Assembly: GCA_937871735.1 (NCBI GenBank)
Contig: CALMOI010000514.1
Coordinates: forward strand, 1-12,318
Direction of reading: 5' to 3'
Length of the DNA stretch: 12,318 nt
From: an uncultured Comamonadaceae bacterium
GTDB lineage: Bacteria; Pseudomonadota; Gammaproteobacteria; Burkholderiales; Burkholderiaceae_C
The translations under genes and the position numbers were made by a program. Below are positions 6,358-12,318 of the stretch, one piece after another; within the stretch, counting starts at the first letter, position 1; each line of letters begins with the position of its first letter. The notes beneath the pieces are model-generated. The model saw nothing but the letters and a program-made list of their open reading frames with translations. It did no database searches and was not told where the DNA came from.

Positions 6358-9275
6358 TAGAGTGCCTCTGCCGGTGTCGTCAAGCGCTGGTGCATGCGCA
6401 GCGCGGCACCGCGCACCTCGGGTTCGAGCTCACCCAGCATTTCTGGATGCTTGACCAACGCGGCCTCATAGGCCAGCAGCAGGGGGCGTGCGTGGCGCGC
6501 CAGCCCTGCCGCCCGCAGCGCATCCAGCAACAAGCCCGCTTGCTGCTTTTGTGCCAACACCGGGGCCAGGAACTGCTCCACCACAAACTCACTGTTCAGC
6601 ACCAACGCCAAGTGCTGGGTGGGCGTTAGCAATTCTTCCAACGCGGCAAGCAGTCCCATGTTGGATTGGACAGACAAGCATTGCCTAGCAGTTTCGAGCG
6701 TGATGCGGGCTTGGAGTAGTGCGTGTTGTTCTTTGAAGTAAGGATCGGGTTCTGGTTCTAGGCGTAAGGCTTCAGCAAAGGCTTGCTTGGCTTTTCCTAG
6801 ATTATTTAATTTTGCATAAAGCTCCCCGAGTACATGCCATGAAATACTGTTGTTTGGGTCGAGATTAATTGCTTTGAGATGAAATGATTCGGCTTCCATA
6901 TAATTTTTATAATTGTCTTGCAGAAAATAGCCTAAGATGCTCCACGAAATAGCATTCGTGGGATCAATGTCGATTGATTTGCGAAAAGCAGCTTCTGCTT
7001 CATCGTTGCGCCGGGGGTCTGTTCTTAGAAAAAGTCCCAGAGTATTCCAAGCCATAGAATTTTTTGGATCAAGTTCAATCGCTTTGCGATAGGCTGTTTC
7101 TGCCTCATTAGAACGATGGAGTTTCTCATCGAGAAAAATACCAAGGGCATACCACGGGGCGGCATATGTCGGATCTAGTGCAATAGCATGGTGATAGCTT
7201 GCCTCAATATCTACTGGAGCAACACCTGTCTCTTCATCTAATATGGCTTTGGCACACCACACTCTCGCATTGTTAGCATCTCGTGCCATCGCCTCATTCA
7301 ATGCATTTTTGGCTGCATCCAAGCGCTTGGAGTAACGAAATGCGCTGGTCACATGCGCCCATTCGGTTGCATTTGTATTCGGTAATTCAGATTTACCCCA
7401 TTTCAGCCAATTCTGGGCGCAGGCTTCATCGGTGAATTTGACGGTGCTCCATGCCCCAATTAATCGCCATACCATGCTTTTGTATTCTGGGGTTTGAAAT
7501 GCGGGTAGCCAAGCCTGCACATCTTCCGCACGCAAATCTGGCAAGGGCAATAAACCAGCGGCTCGGCGTTCGTACAACAGCGGAAAGTCAGCCTCATGCA
7601 GGCCGTAGCGCAATAGGTTGTTGCGTTCCAGCTTGAGGCGCTCGCGCACTTTGGCCGCAGCTTCTGGGGCGGTGGCGCTGTCACACAAGGCAGCGACGAA
7701 GGCTTGCTTTTCATCCAAGCGCAACTGCACTGATCCGACCAAGGCGGTTTGCTCGTCGTCGCTCAGGTCGTGGGGGGGGCATTGGCGCAAATCGGCGCGC
7801 AGCTTGACCAGTGCGTGCATGTCCGCAGGCAGGTCGCCTTGGGCAAAGTAGGTGTCCAGCTTGTCGCCACAGGTTTGCAGGTGTTCCAGCACTTGCGCGG
7901 CACCTTGGGCTTCTAAGCTGCGGCGCAGTGGGGTGGCTTGCTGGGCACCGGCCACGGCAAAACTCAGGCGGGCTTGGTTCAGGGCAGCGGCGTTGCCTTG
8001 GGTCAGGCCCTGCTGCATTTCGTCAAAGCTGAACATGGCTTCCAAAAACTCAGTCAGCCCGATCACGTTTTGGCGGATGCGGCGGTTGGCGCGCATTTGC
8101 AGCCACAGGCGAAACAGTTGCTCGGCCATGCGGTACTGGGTGCGGCCATGATGGGCGTTTTTCTCAACCAAGCCTTCGCGCTCCAGCGTGTCCAGTTGGG
8201 CCGAAACGCTGCTGGTTGCCACTCCGGCGTGGCTGGCAATTTCGGCGGCGGTGTGCCCAAAGCGCAACCCGCCATCGTCGCCGGGGCGGCGCACGGCCAG
8301 TGCGTGCATCACCACCTGGGCTTGTTCCGACAGGTCTTCAAACCGGGCTTTGTAATACGGCGTGGTGATGTCCATCAGCCGCTCAAAATCTTCCACGGCG
8401 CGGCTGTTGGCTCCGGTGCGCAGCAGCTCAAAAATCAGCCCCACCGCGCGCGGGTTGCCTCCGGTCAGTTCGTACAGCGCTTCGATGCGGGCGGGGCGCT
8501 GGTGCAGGCGCTCGGTCACTTCGGGCGTGTTTTGGGCTTGGGCCAAGCGTTGCAGCACCCCGCGCACCTCGCTCAGGCTGAGTTTGCCTAGGCGGCGCGG
8601 CAAAAAGAAGTCGTAAAACGCCTTGTCGTAATCGGTGAACGGCTCCGTGAGTCGTACCGAGCCCCCGATCACGATGGGCGCGCTGGCGGTAGACAGCGCC
8701 TCGCGCAGCGCCCAGTAAGCCGGGGCGTGCGGGTTGCTCAGCTTGCGGCCTGATTTGTCGATGCGCTCAAACACCATGTCCAGGTTGTCTACCAGCAGCA
8801 CCGGGCGGCGCGCCAGCGTTTGGCAAGTCTGTTGCAGCAGGGCGAGGCCAGTGTCGGCCAGTTGCTGGCTGGCATCGGCTTTGGCGGGGCGGGCCTGTTC
8901 CACGGTGGCGCTGAGCTGGTCGGCCTCGCGACGCTGGCCCCGGCGGTCTAGCTCATCGACTAAAGCCTCGCACGCCGCCCACCAAAAGTCGGCCAAGTGC
9001 TTGACTTGGTACAGCTCCTCCGGGAAAGAGAGGGCGATCAGGTGGTCTTTCAGATCGTCATCGCGCCGTATGGCGACGGCCAGTCGTTTCAGCAAGGTGG
9101 TTTTGCCCGCGCCGCGCAAGCCGATCAGCAAGTGGTGCTGCACGCTGCCTTGCAGTGGCGCATGAGCCAGTTCGTCACGCAAAAAATGGAATTCGTCTTG
9201 CCGGGCAACAAAGCCTGCGACCAGCGCATCGTCACTGAGCCAGTCGGGGTTGTAGAAGTGGGTGTGGTGCGTCAT
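6357..9275 (-). CDS. Large P-loop ATPase with winged helix and C-terminal TPR array (STAND/NLR-like layout)
   Basis: 972 residues, function unknown. N-terminal AAA/STAND-like ATPase: Walker A GLRGAGKTT (52-60), Walker B LLVDNLD (160-166), a sensor-1-like strand IVIGGS (201-206) and a sensor-2-like TGGNPRAV (271-278). A winged helix follows at about 340-385 (AAEIASHAGVATSSVSAQL), then YRMAEQLFRLWLQMR (381-395), as in COG1672-type ATPases. Residues 400-636 are mostly helical without a domain I recognise. Six TPR-like units lie at 637-843, and a helical tail of about 130 residues ends the protein. There is no nuclease, TIR, protease or membrane segment. The frame opens at a GTG at 9323, overlapping the upstream gene. 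I prefer the ATG at 9275, which leaves a 23-base gap; neither has a good ribosome binding site. It is probably co-transcribed with the upstream ATPase. Signal-sensing ATPase or defence NTPase are inferences. Confidence 0.82.
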   Translation of the reverse strand: MTHHTHFYNPDWLSDDALVAGFVARQDEFHFLRDELAHAPLQGSVQHHLLIGLRGAGKTTLLKRLAVAIRRDDDLKDHLIALSFPEELYQVKHLADFWWAACEALVDELDRRGQRREADQLSATVEQARPAKADASQQLADTGLALLQQTCQTLARRPVLLVDNLDMVFERIDKSGRKLSNPHAPAYWALREALSTASAPIVIGGSVRLTEPFTDYDKAFYDFFLPRRLGKLSLSEVRGVLQRLAQAQNTPEVTERLHQRPARIEALYELTGGNPRAVGLIFELLRTGANSRAVEDFERLMDITTPYYKARFEDLSEQAQVVMHALAVRRPGDDGGLRFGHTAAEIASHAGVATSSVSAQLDTLEREGLVEKNAHHGRTQYRMAEQLFRLWLQMRANRRIRQNVIGLTEFLEAMFSFDEMQQGLTQGNAAALNQARLSFAVAGAQQATPLRRSLEAQGAAQVLEHLQTCGDKLDTYFAQGDLPADMHALVKLRADLRQCPPHDLSDDEQTALVGSVQLRLDEKQAFVAALCDSATAPEAAAKVRERLKLERNNLLRYGLHEADFPLLYERRAAGLLPLPDLRAEDVQAWLPAFQTPEYKSMVWRLIGAWSTVKFTDEACAQNWLKWGKSELPNTNATEWAHVTSAFRYSKRLDAAKNALNEAMARDANNARVWCAKAILDEETGVAPVDIEASYHHAIALDPTYAAPWYALGIFLDEKLHRSNEAETAYRKAIELDPKNSMAWNTLGLFLRTDPRRNDEAEAAFRKSIDIDPTNAISWSILGYFLQDNYKNYMEAESFHLKAINLDPNNSISWHVLGELYAKLNNLGKAKQAFAEALRLEPEPDPYFKEQHALLQARITLETARQCLSVQSNMGLLAALEELLTPTQHLALVLNSEFVVEQFLAPVLAQKQQAGLLLDALRAAGLARHARPLLLAYEAALVKHPEMLGELEPEVRGAALRMHQRLTTPAEAL
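6747..7367 (-). other. TPR array of the large ATPase, with AT-rich coding DNA
   Basis: Encodes residues 637-843 of the large ATPase as six tandem units: 637-669, 670-704, 705-739, 740-774, 775-809 and 810-843. Units 2 to 5 are each 35 residues, one longer than a standard TPR. They share Trp at position 4, LG at 7-8 in units 3-5, EAE at 20-22 in units 3-5, and an (I/L)DP near the end. Such arrays usually bind peptides or partner proteins. The DNA is far poorer in GC than the rest of the gene: hand counts give 22/60 (6841-6900), 20/60 (6901-6960) and 21/60 (7021-7080), against 41/60 at 8401-8460 in the same gene. Confidence 0.85.
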
Positions 9276-9298
9276 GGGGCGGCTTTCAGCGGGGGTGT

Positions 9299-10525
9299 TC
9301 ACAAGGTGTCGCGGCGCAGCCACCAGCGGCGCAAGGGTTCAAGGCGGAAGCGGTAGCGCCGGATGGGCTGGCTGTCGTCGGTTTGCCAGTACGCATCGCG
9401 CAGCAAGATGTCACGCAGCTGGATGAACTGGCGCTTGGCCTCGTCGGGGCTGGCTTCGGGCAGGCGCTGTTGCAGTGCATCAAGCAGGGTTTCTGGGCGC
9501 TGACCTTCTGGGGTGCGGGCGCTCAAGGCCAGGAGCGCCAAGGCGTGTTGGGCATCGGCAGGAATCAATTGCAAGCGCAGGCGCTGCTCCCAGTAGTGAA
9601 AGTCGTTGTCTTCGCCGTGCTGTGCCAACACATCAACCGCTGGTTGCAGCAGGCTGGCCAAGGCGCGATCTGGATGTTTGCGCACCAAGTCGCGCAGGTA
9701 GAAAAACACCCGCTGCAAGTAGTAGGGCTGCGGCCACTGCACGGCACTGACCACGCTTTGTGCATCGGCCAGCGTCAAGGGCAGGGCGTATCGGGTTGCC
9801 AAGTGCAGCAGCATGTTGGCGGCGGTGTCATCGTCAAACGCGGGCAGACTTTCGTGTTTGAAGCTGTTGATGGTGTCGGCCATGCCGTGCAGTTGCACCA
9901 AGGTGTCCAGCCCCACCGAGCCAGACACCAGCCAGCGTATCTGTGTGGCCTGCGGCAGTTGACGCACGTCGTTGCGGAACCAGTCCAAAAAGCGCCGCAC
10001 TCGCGCCACGCCGTGTTGCGGGTCGCTGCGGATCAGGTTGAACAAGAAAATCGGTAGTTCGTCGATGTAGATCAGCCACGGTTGTTCGGCCTGCCCCATC
10101 AACCGCAACAAGTCGTTGGCGACGCTTGTCCAGTCTTCGCTGTCAGTGGCTGCGTCTTTCAAATCCACGCCAAATGAACCGGGCAGTTTGATGGACTTGA
10201 TGCGCCCGCTCACGCCTTGCCAAACCTCGCGTGCTCCTGACTTGGCTTTGTCCAGCAGCGACTCCAACTCGGGTTTGAGCGCTGTTTCTAGCTTCTGCAA
10301 AAAACCGGATTCGTCCGAACACGAGGCCACGTTGACCTCTTGCGCTCGCCAGCCCTCGCTGCGCACCACTTGAATCACCGCTCGGGCAATCGAGGTTTTG
10401 CCTATGCGCCGAGGCCCAAGCAGCAAGATGTCGTGGTGGATGAGCACCTCGCGCAAGCGGGCCACATCAGCGGTGCGACCAAAAAAGTTGTCACCCTCAA
10501 CAGGTGAACCAGCGATGTTGTCCAT
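9299..10525 (-). CDS. COG1672-like P-loop ATPase, first gene of the ATPase pair
   Basis: 408 residues, function unknown. It starts MDNIAGSPVEGDNFFGR, a common opening of predicted ATPases of the AAA/ATPase_2 type. Walker A is GPRRIGKTS (37-45), Walker B LIYIDELP (151-158), and a sensor-like strand WLVSGS is at 198-203. The C-terminus ends in a probable winged helix with YRFRLEPLRRWW (391-402), typical of this family. There is no membrane segment or effector domain. An in-frame ATG at 10564 would add 13 residues, but it sits inside the best -10 box (10560-10565), so a transcript from that promoter could not include it; I chose 10525. No clear ribosome binding site is seen. GC is host-like (39/60 at 9901-9960). 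It ends 23 bases before the large TPR ATPase, in the same direction, so the two probably form one operon and may form a complex. Confidence 0.82.
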   Translation of the reverse strand: MDNIAGSPVEGDNFFGRTADVARLREVLIHHDILLLGPRRIGKTSIARAVIQVVRSEGWRAQEVNVASCSDESGFLQKLETALKPELESLLDKAKSGAREVWQGVSGRIKSIKLPGSFGVDLKDAATDSEDWTSVANDLLRLMGQAEQPWLIYIDELPIFLFNLIRSDPQHGVARVRRFLDWFRNDVRQLPQATQIRWLVSGSVGLDTLVQLHGMADTINSFKHESLPAFDDDTAANMLLHLATRYALPLTLADAQSVVSAVQWPQPYYLQRVFFYLRDLVRKHPDRALASLLQPAVDVLAQHGEDNDFHYWEQRLRLQLIPADAQHALALLALSARTPEGQRPETLLDALQQRLPEASPDEAKRQFIQLRDILLRDAYWQTDDSQPIRRYRFRLEPLRRWWLRRDTL

Positions 10526-10559
10526 AAGGTGACGAGGTGAAGCAGTTGAACACTGTAAA

Positions 10560-10599
10560 ATCATAGCACTTTGTTTTTGTAGTGCTTTAATTTCATAGT
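10560..10599. promoter_or_regulatory. Divergent promoter region with inverted repeat between the ATPase pair and slmA
   Basis: The perfect inverted repeat AGCACT (10565-10570) / AGTGCT (10581-10586) has a 10-base AT-rich centre. On the minus strand a good -10, TATGAT (10560-10565), abuts it and would start transcription just before the ATPase ATG at 10525; its -35 is poor. On the plus strand TTGTTT (10571-10576), 17 bases and CATAGT (10594-10599) form a possible slmA promoter across the same repeat. A protein bound at the repeat could therefore affect both directions. Found by eye; the operator role is inferred. Confidence 0.4.
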
Positions 10600-10683
10600 G
10601 ATGTGGTGCTGTGCTGAATGACCGCCGCCGCGCCGCAGACCGTCAAAGCCGCGTGAGAGAATTCTTGCTCCTTCCCGCCCTCT

Positions 10684-10689
10684 AGGAGG
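10684..10689 (+). promoter_or_regulatory. Ribosome binding site of slmA
   Basis: AGGAGG, 8 bases before the ATG at 10698. It is a full consensus Shine-Dalgarno and fixes the slmA start, which matters because the N-terminal 25 residues are poorly conserved. Confidence 0.85.
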
Positions 10690-10697
10690 CTTGCTCC

Positions 10698-11345
10698 ATG
10701 TCCGAAGTTGAGACTTCTTCCACTGTCGCCTTGGCCGCAGCCGCCGCAGCGGGGCGCAAGCGTCCCAAGCCCGGTGAGCGGCGCGTGCAAATTTTGCGTG
10801 CGCTGGCTGACATGCTGGAGCGCCCTGGGGCCGAGCGCATCACCACGGCGGCGCTGGCGGCGCGGCTGGGGGTGAGCGAGGCGGCGCTGTACCGCCACTT
10901 TGCCAGCAAGGCGCAGATGTTTGAGGGGCTGATCGAGTTCATCGAGCAGTCGGTGTTCACGCTGGTCAACCAAGTCACTGAACGCGACATGCCCGGCCCC
11001 GAACAGGCGGCGCGGGTGGTGGCGCTGCTGCTGCAATTCGCTGAGAAAAACCCCGGCATGACCCGCGTCATGGCGGGCGATGCGCTGGTGTTTGAACACG
11101 AGCGGTTGCAGCAGCGCATGAATTTGTTCTTCGACAAGATCGAGGCCGCACTGCGCCAATGTCTGCGCGAGGCGACGGCGGACGCACCACCCAATGCCAA
11201 CGCCAGCACAGCGGTGCAAGTCCAAGCAGGCGTGCTGGTGATGTTTGCGATGGGGCGCTTGCAACGCTTTGCGCGCTCGGGCTTCAAGCGCCAGCCCACC
11301 GAGCACCTCGAAGCCAGTTTGGCGCTGCTGTTGTCTGGCGGCTGA
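10698..11345 (+). CDS. slmA: Nucleoid occlusion factor SlmA (TetR-fold regulator)
   Basis: 215 residues. SlmA binds palindromic sites over the chromosome and, when bound to DNA, blocks FtsZ assembly so that the septum does not form over the nucleoid. The sequence has a variable Ala-rich N-terminus (1-20), a basic stretch RKRPKPGERR (20-29), and a TetR-type helix-turn-helix around 48-70 with ITTAALAARLGVSEAALYRH. SKAQMFEGLIEFIEQS (70-85) matches SlmA closely and separates it from general TetR repressors. The rest is the helical dimer domain, with KNPGMTRVMAG at 117-127 and FKRQPTEHLEA near the end. Length fits SlmA of Burkholderiales, slightly longer than the ~198 residues of E. coli. The start is supported by the AGGAGG site. 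It is followed by a hydrolase gene after 34 bases, probably in the same transcript. I found no SlmA-type GTGAGTACTCAC palindrome in the window. Confidence 0.92.
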   Translation: MSEVETSSTVALAAAAAAGRKRPKPGERRVQILRALADMLERPGAERITTAALAARLGVSEAALYRHFASKAQMFEGLIEFIEQSVFTLVNQVTERDMPGPEQAARVVALLLQFAEKNPGMTRVMAGDALVFEHERLQQRMNLFFDKIEAALRQCLREATADAPPNANASTAVQVQAGVLVMFAMGRLQRFARSGFKRQPTEHLEASLALLLSGG

Positions 11346-11367
11346 TTTTTGACATTCCATTGGACAC

Positions 11368-11372
11368 AGGAG
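11368..11372 (+). promoter_or_regulatory. Ribosome binding site of the FAH-family gene
   Basis: AGGAG, 7 bases before the ATG at 11380, in the 34-base gap after slmA. It supports the chosen start and independent translation within a shared transcript. Confidence 0.8.
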
Positions 11373-11379
11373 CTGCCTC

Positions 11380-12237
11380 ATGAAACTTGTACGTTACGGC
11401 CCGCCGGGTCAAGAGCGCCCCGGCTTGATCGATGCCGCCGGCCAGTTGCGCGACCTCAGCGGCGCGCTGCCTGACTTCTCCGCCGCCTATTTGAGCGATG
11501 CCGCGCTGGCCCGTGTGGCCGCGCTGGCGGTGGACAGCTTGCCGCTGGTCGAAGGCAGGCCGCGTCTGGGTTGCCCGGTGGCGGGCGTGGGCAAGTTCAT
11601 CGCCATCGGCTTGAACTACGCTGACCACGCGGCTGAATCGGGCATGCCGCCGCCCAAAGAACCCATCTTGTTCACCAAGGCCATCAGCTCGATTCAAGGG
11701 CCGAATGACCCGGTGATGTTGCCCAAAGGCTCAACCAAGACGGATTGGGAAGTGGAGTTGGGCGTGGTGATCGGCAGCACGGCGCGCCACGTCACGCAAA
11801 AAGACGCGCTGAATCATGTTGCGGGCTATTGCGTGGTCAACGATCTGAGCGAGCGCGCCTTCCAACTGGAGCGCGGCGGCACCTGGGACAAAGGCAAGGG
11901 CTGCGACACCTTCGGCCCCATCGGCCCTTGGCTGGTGACGCGGGACGAAGTGCCCAACCCCCAGCGCCTGAACCTGTGGCTGGACGTGAACGGCCAGCGC
12001 ATGCAAACCGGCAACACCCGCACCATGATTTTTAGCGTGGCCAAGCTGGTGAGCTACGTCAGCCAATTCATGACGCTGCACCCCGGCGATGTGCTGACCA
12101 CCGGCACGCCGCCCGGCGTGGGCATGGGCTGCAAGCCCACGCCGCGCTTTTTACAAGCGGGCGACGTGCTGACGCTGGGCATCGACGGCTTGGGCGAGCA
12201 GCGACAAGACGTGGTCAAGTTCCGCCAAGTGCGCTGA
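11380..12237 (+). CDS. Fumarylacetoacetate hydrolase (FAH) family protein
   Basis: 285 residues. Members of this family use a divalent metal to cleave or hydrate C-C or C-O bonds in keto acids, in the cytoplasm, usually in sugar or aromatic acid breakdown. Residues 1-65 form a variable N-terminal domain. The catalytic FAH domain follows: FIAIGLNYADHAAE (73-86), EPILFTKAISSI (94-105), metal ligands Glu124 and Glu126 in DWEVELGVVIG, Asp155 in VVNDLSERAFQ, KGCDTFGPIGPWLV (173-186), and TGTPPGVGMG (241-250). The sequence most resembles members named ureidoglycolate lyase or 2,4-diketo-3-deoxy-L-fuconate hydrolase, but those names are often loosely applied and I cannot fix the substrate. No other gene of such a pathway is nearby. 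The start is supported by AGGAG. The ending FRQVR is normal for the family. Probably co-transcribed with slmA. Confidence 0.93.
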   Translation: MKLVRYGPPGQERPGLIDAAGQLRDLSGALPDFSAAYLSDAALARVAALAVDSLPLVEGRPRLGCPVAGVGKFIAIGLNYADHAAESGMPPPKEPILFTKAISSIQGPNDPVMLPKGSTKTDWEVELGVVIGSTARHVTQKDALNHVAGYCVVNDLSERAFQLERGGTWDKGKGCDTFGPIGPWLVTRDEVPNPQRLNLWLDVNGQRMQTGNTRTMIFSVAKLVSYVSQFMTLHPGDVLTTGTPPGVGMGCKPTPRFLQAGDVLTLGIDGLGEQRQDVVKFRQVR

Positions 12238-12252
12238 AGGCCTCGGGATTTA

Positions 12253-12288
12253 CCCTCGTTTGAGCTTTTGAGGGCCAATTTGTGGCCC
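12253..12288 (+). terminator. Possible terminator hairpins after the FAH-family gene
   Basis: Two competing 5-bp stems begin 15 bases after the stop: CCCTC (12253-12257) with GAGGG (12270-12274), and GGGCC (12272-12276) with GGCCC (12284-12288). They share bases, so only one can form at a time. No T-run follows, so this is a weak terminator call. Confidence 0.3.
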
Positions 12289-12318
12289 CATGCAGGGTCA
12301 TTTACCTTCAAAATAGCA

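Noticed and set aside
7938..8591. Plus-strand frame of 217 codons within the large ATPase
   Set aside because: Antisense to the ATPase and winged-helix region; no motif and no ribosome binding site.
6357..9323. Longer form of the large ATPase starting at the GTG at 9323
   Set aside because: It would overlap the end of the upstream ATPase gene by 25 bases, and the extra 16 residues show no family features. The ATG at 9275 is simpler.
10593..11381. Minus-strand frame of 262 codons over slmA
   Set aside because: Antisense of slmA; the plus strand carries the SlmA motifs and a consensus ribosome binding site.
1..12318. Transposase, integrase, tRNA, CRISPR array or long direct repeats marking an island
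   Set aside because: None was found by eye on either strand. The ATPase pair has no visible flanking repeat, so its status as an insertion rests on gene order and composition only.

Overview
The window looks like chromosomal DNA of a high-GC betaproteobacterium, most likely Burkholderiales and probably Comamonadaceae or a close relative. The reasons are the high GC of the housekeeping genes, an ArgB with an N-terminal extension, a SlmA of the Burkholderiales type with a long Ala-rich N-terminus, and a TruC-type pseudouridine synthase. The family assignment is from remembered protein similarity, not from a search.

Layout, left to right. (1) 1-1324, minus: the N-terminal 441 codons of valyl-tRNA synthetase (valS), running off the left edge. 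(2) 1325-1627: a 303-base gap with a possible valS promoter. (3) 1628-3232, minus: a secreted lipoprotein phosphatase of histidine phosphatase clade 2 with the HAE motif of multiple inositol polyphosphate phosphatases (phytase-like). (4) 3325-4050, minus: a TruC-like tRNA pseudouridine synthase. (5) 4164-5387, plus, divergent from truC: a GT4-type glycosyltransferase. (6) 5427-6338, plus: argB, N-acetylglutamate kinase of arginine biosynthesis. (7) 6357-10525, minus: two adjacent P-loop ATPase genes. The upstream one is a 408-residue COG1672-like ATPase. The downstream one is a 972-residue protein with ATPase, winged helix, helical linker and TPR array. It converges on argB across an 18-base gap that holds a hairpin. 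(8) 10698-12237, plus: slmA (nucleoid occlusion factor, TetR fold) followed 34 bases later by a fumarylacetoacetate hydrolase family gene, both with good ribosome binding sites.

Most of the window is ordinary core genome. The unusual part is the minus-strand ATPase pair between argB and slmA, which I remember as near neighbours in many Burkholderiales. The pair has its own candidate promoter beside an inverted repeat, a two-gene arrangement with a short gap, and a STAND/NLR-like architecture in its second protein (NTPase, winged helix, TPR sensor). Only the TPR-coding part of that gene is AT-rich; the rest is as GC-rich as the host. This suggests that the sensing region has a separate evolutionary history. 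A role in defence or stress sensing is a reasonable hypothesis, but no effector domain is visible and nothing here proves it.
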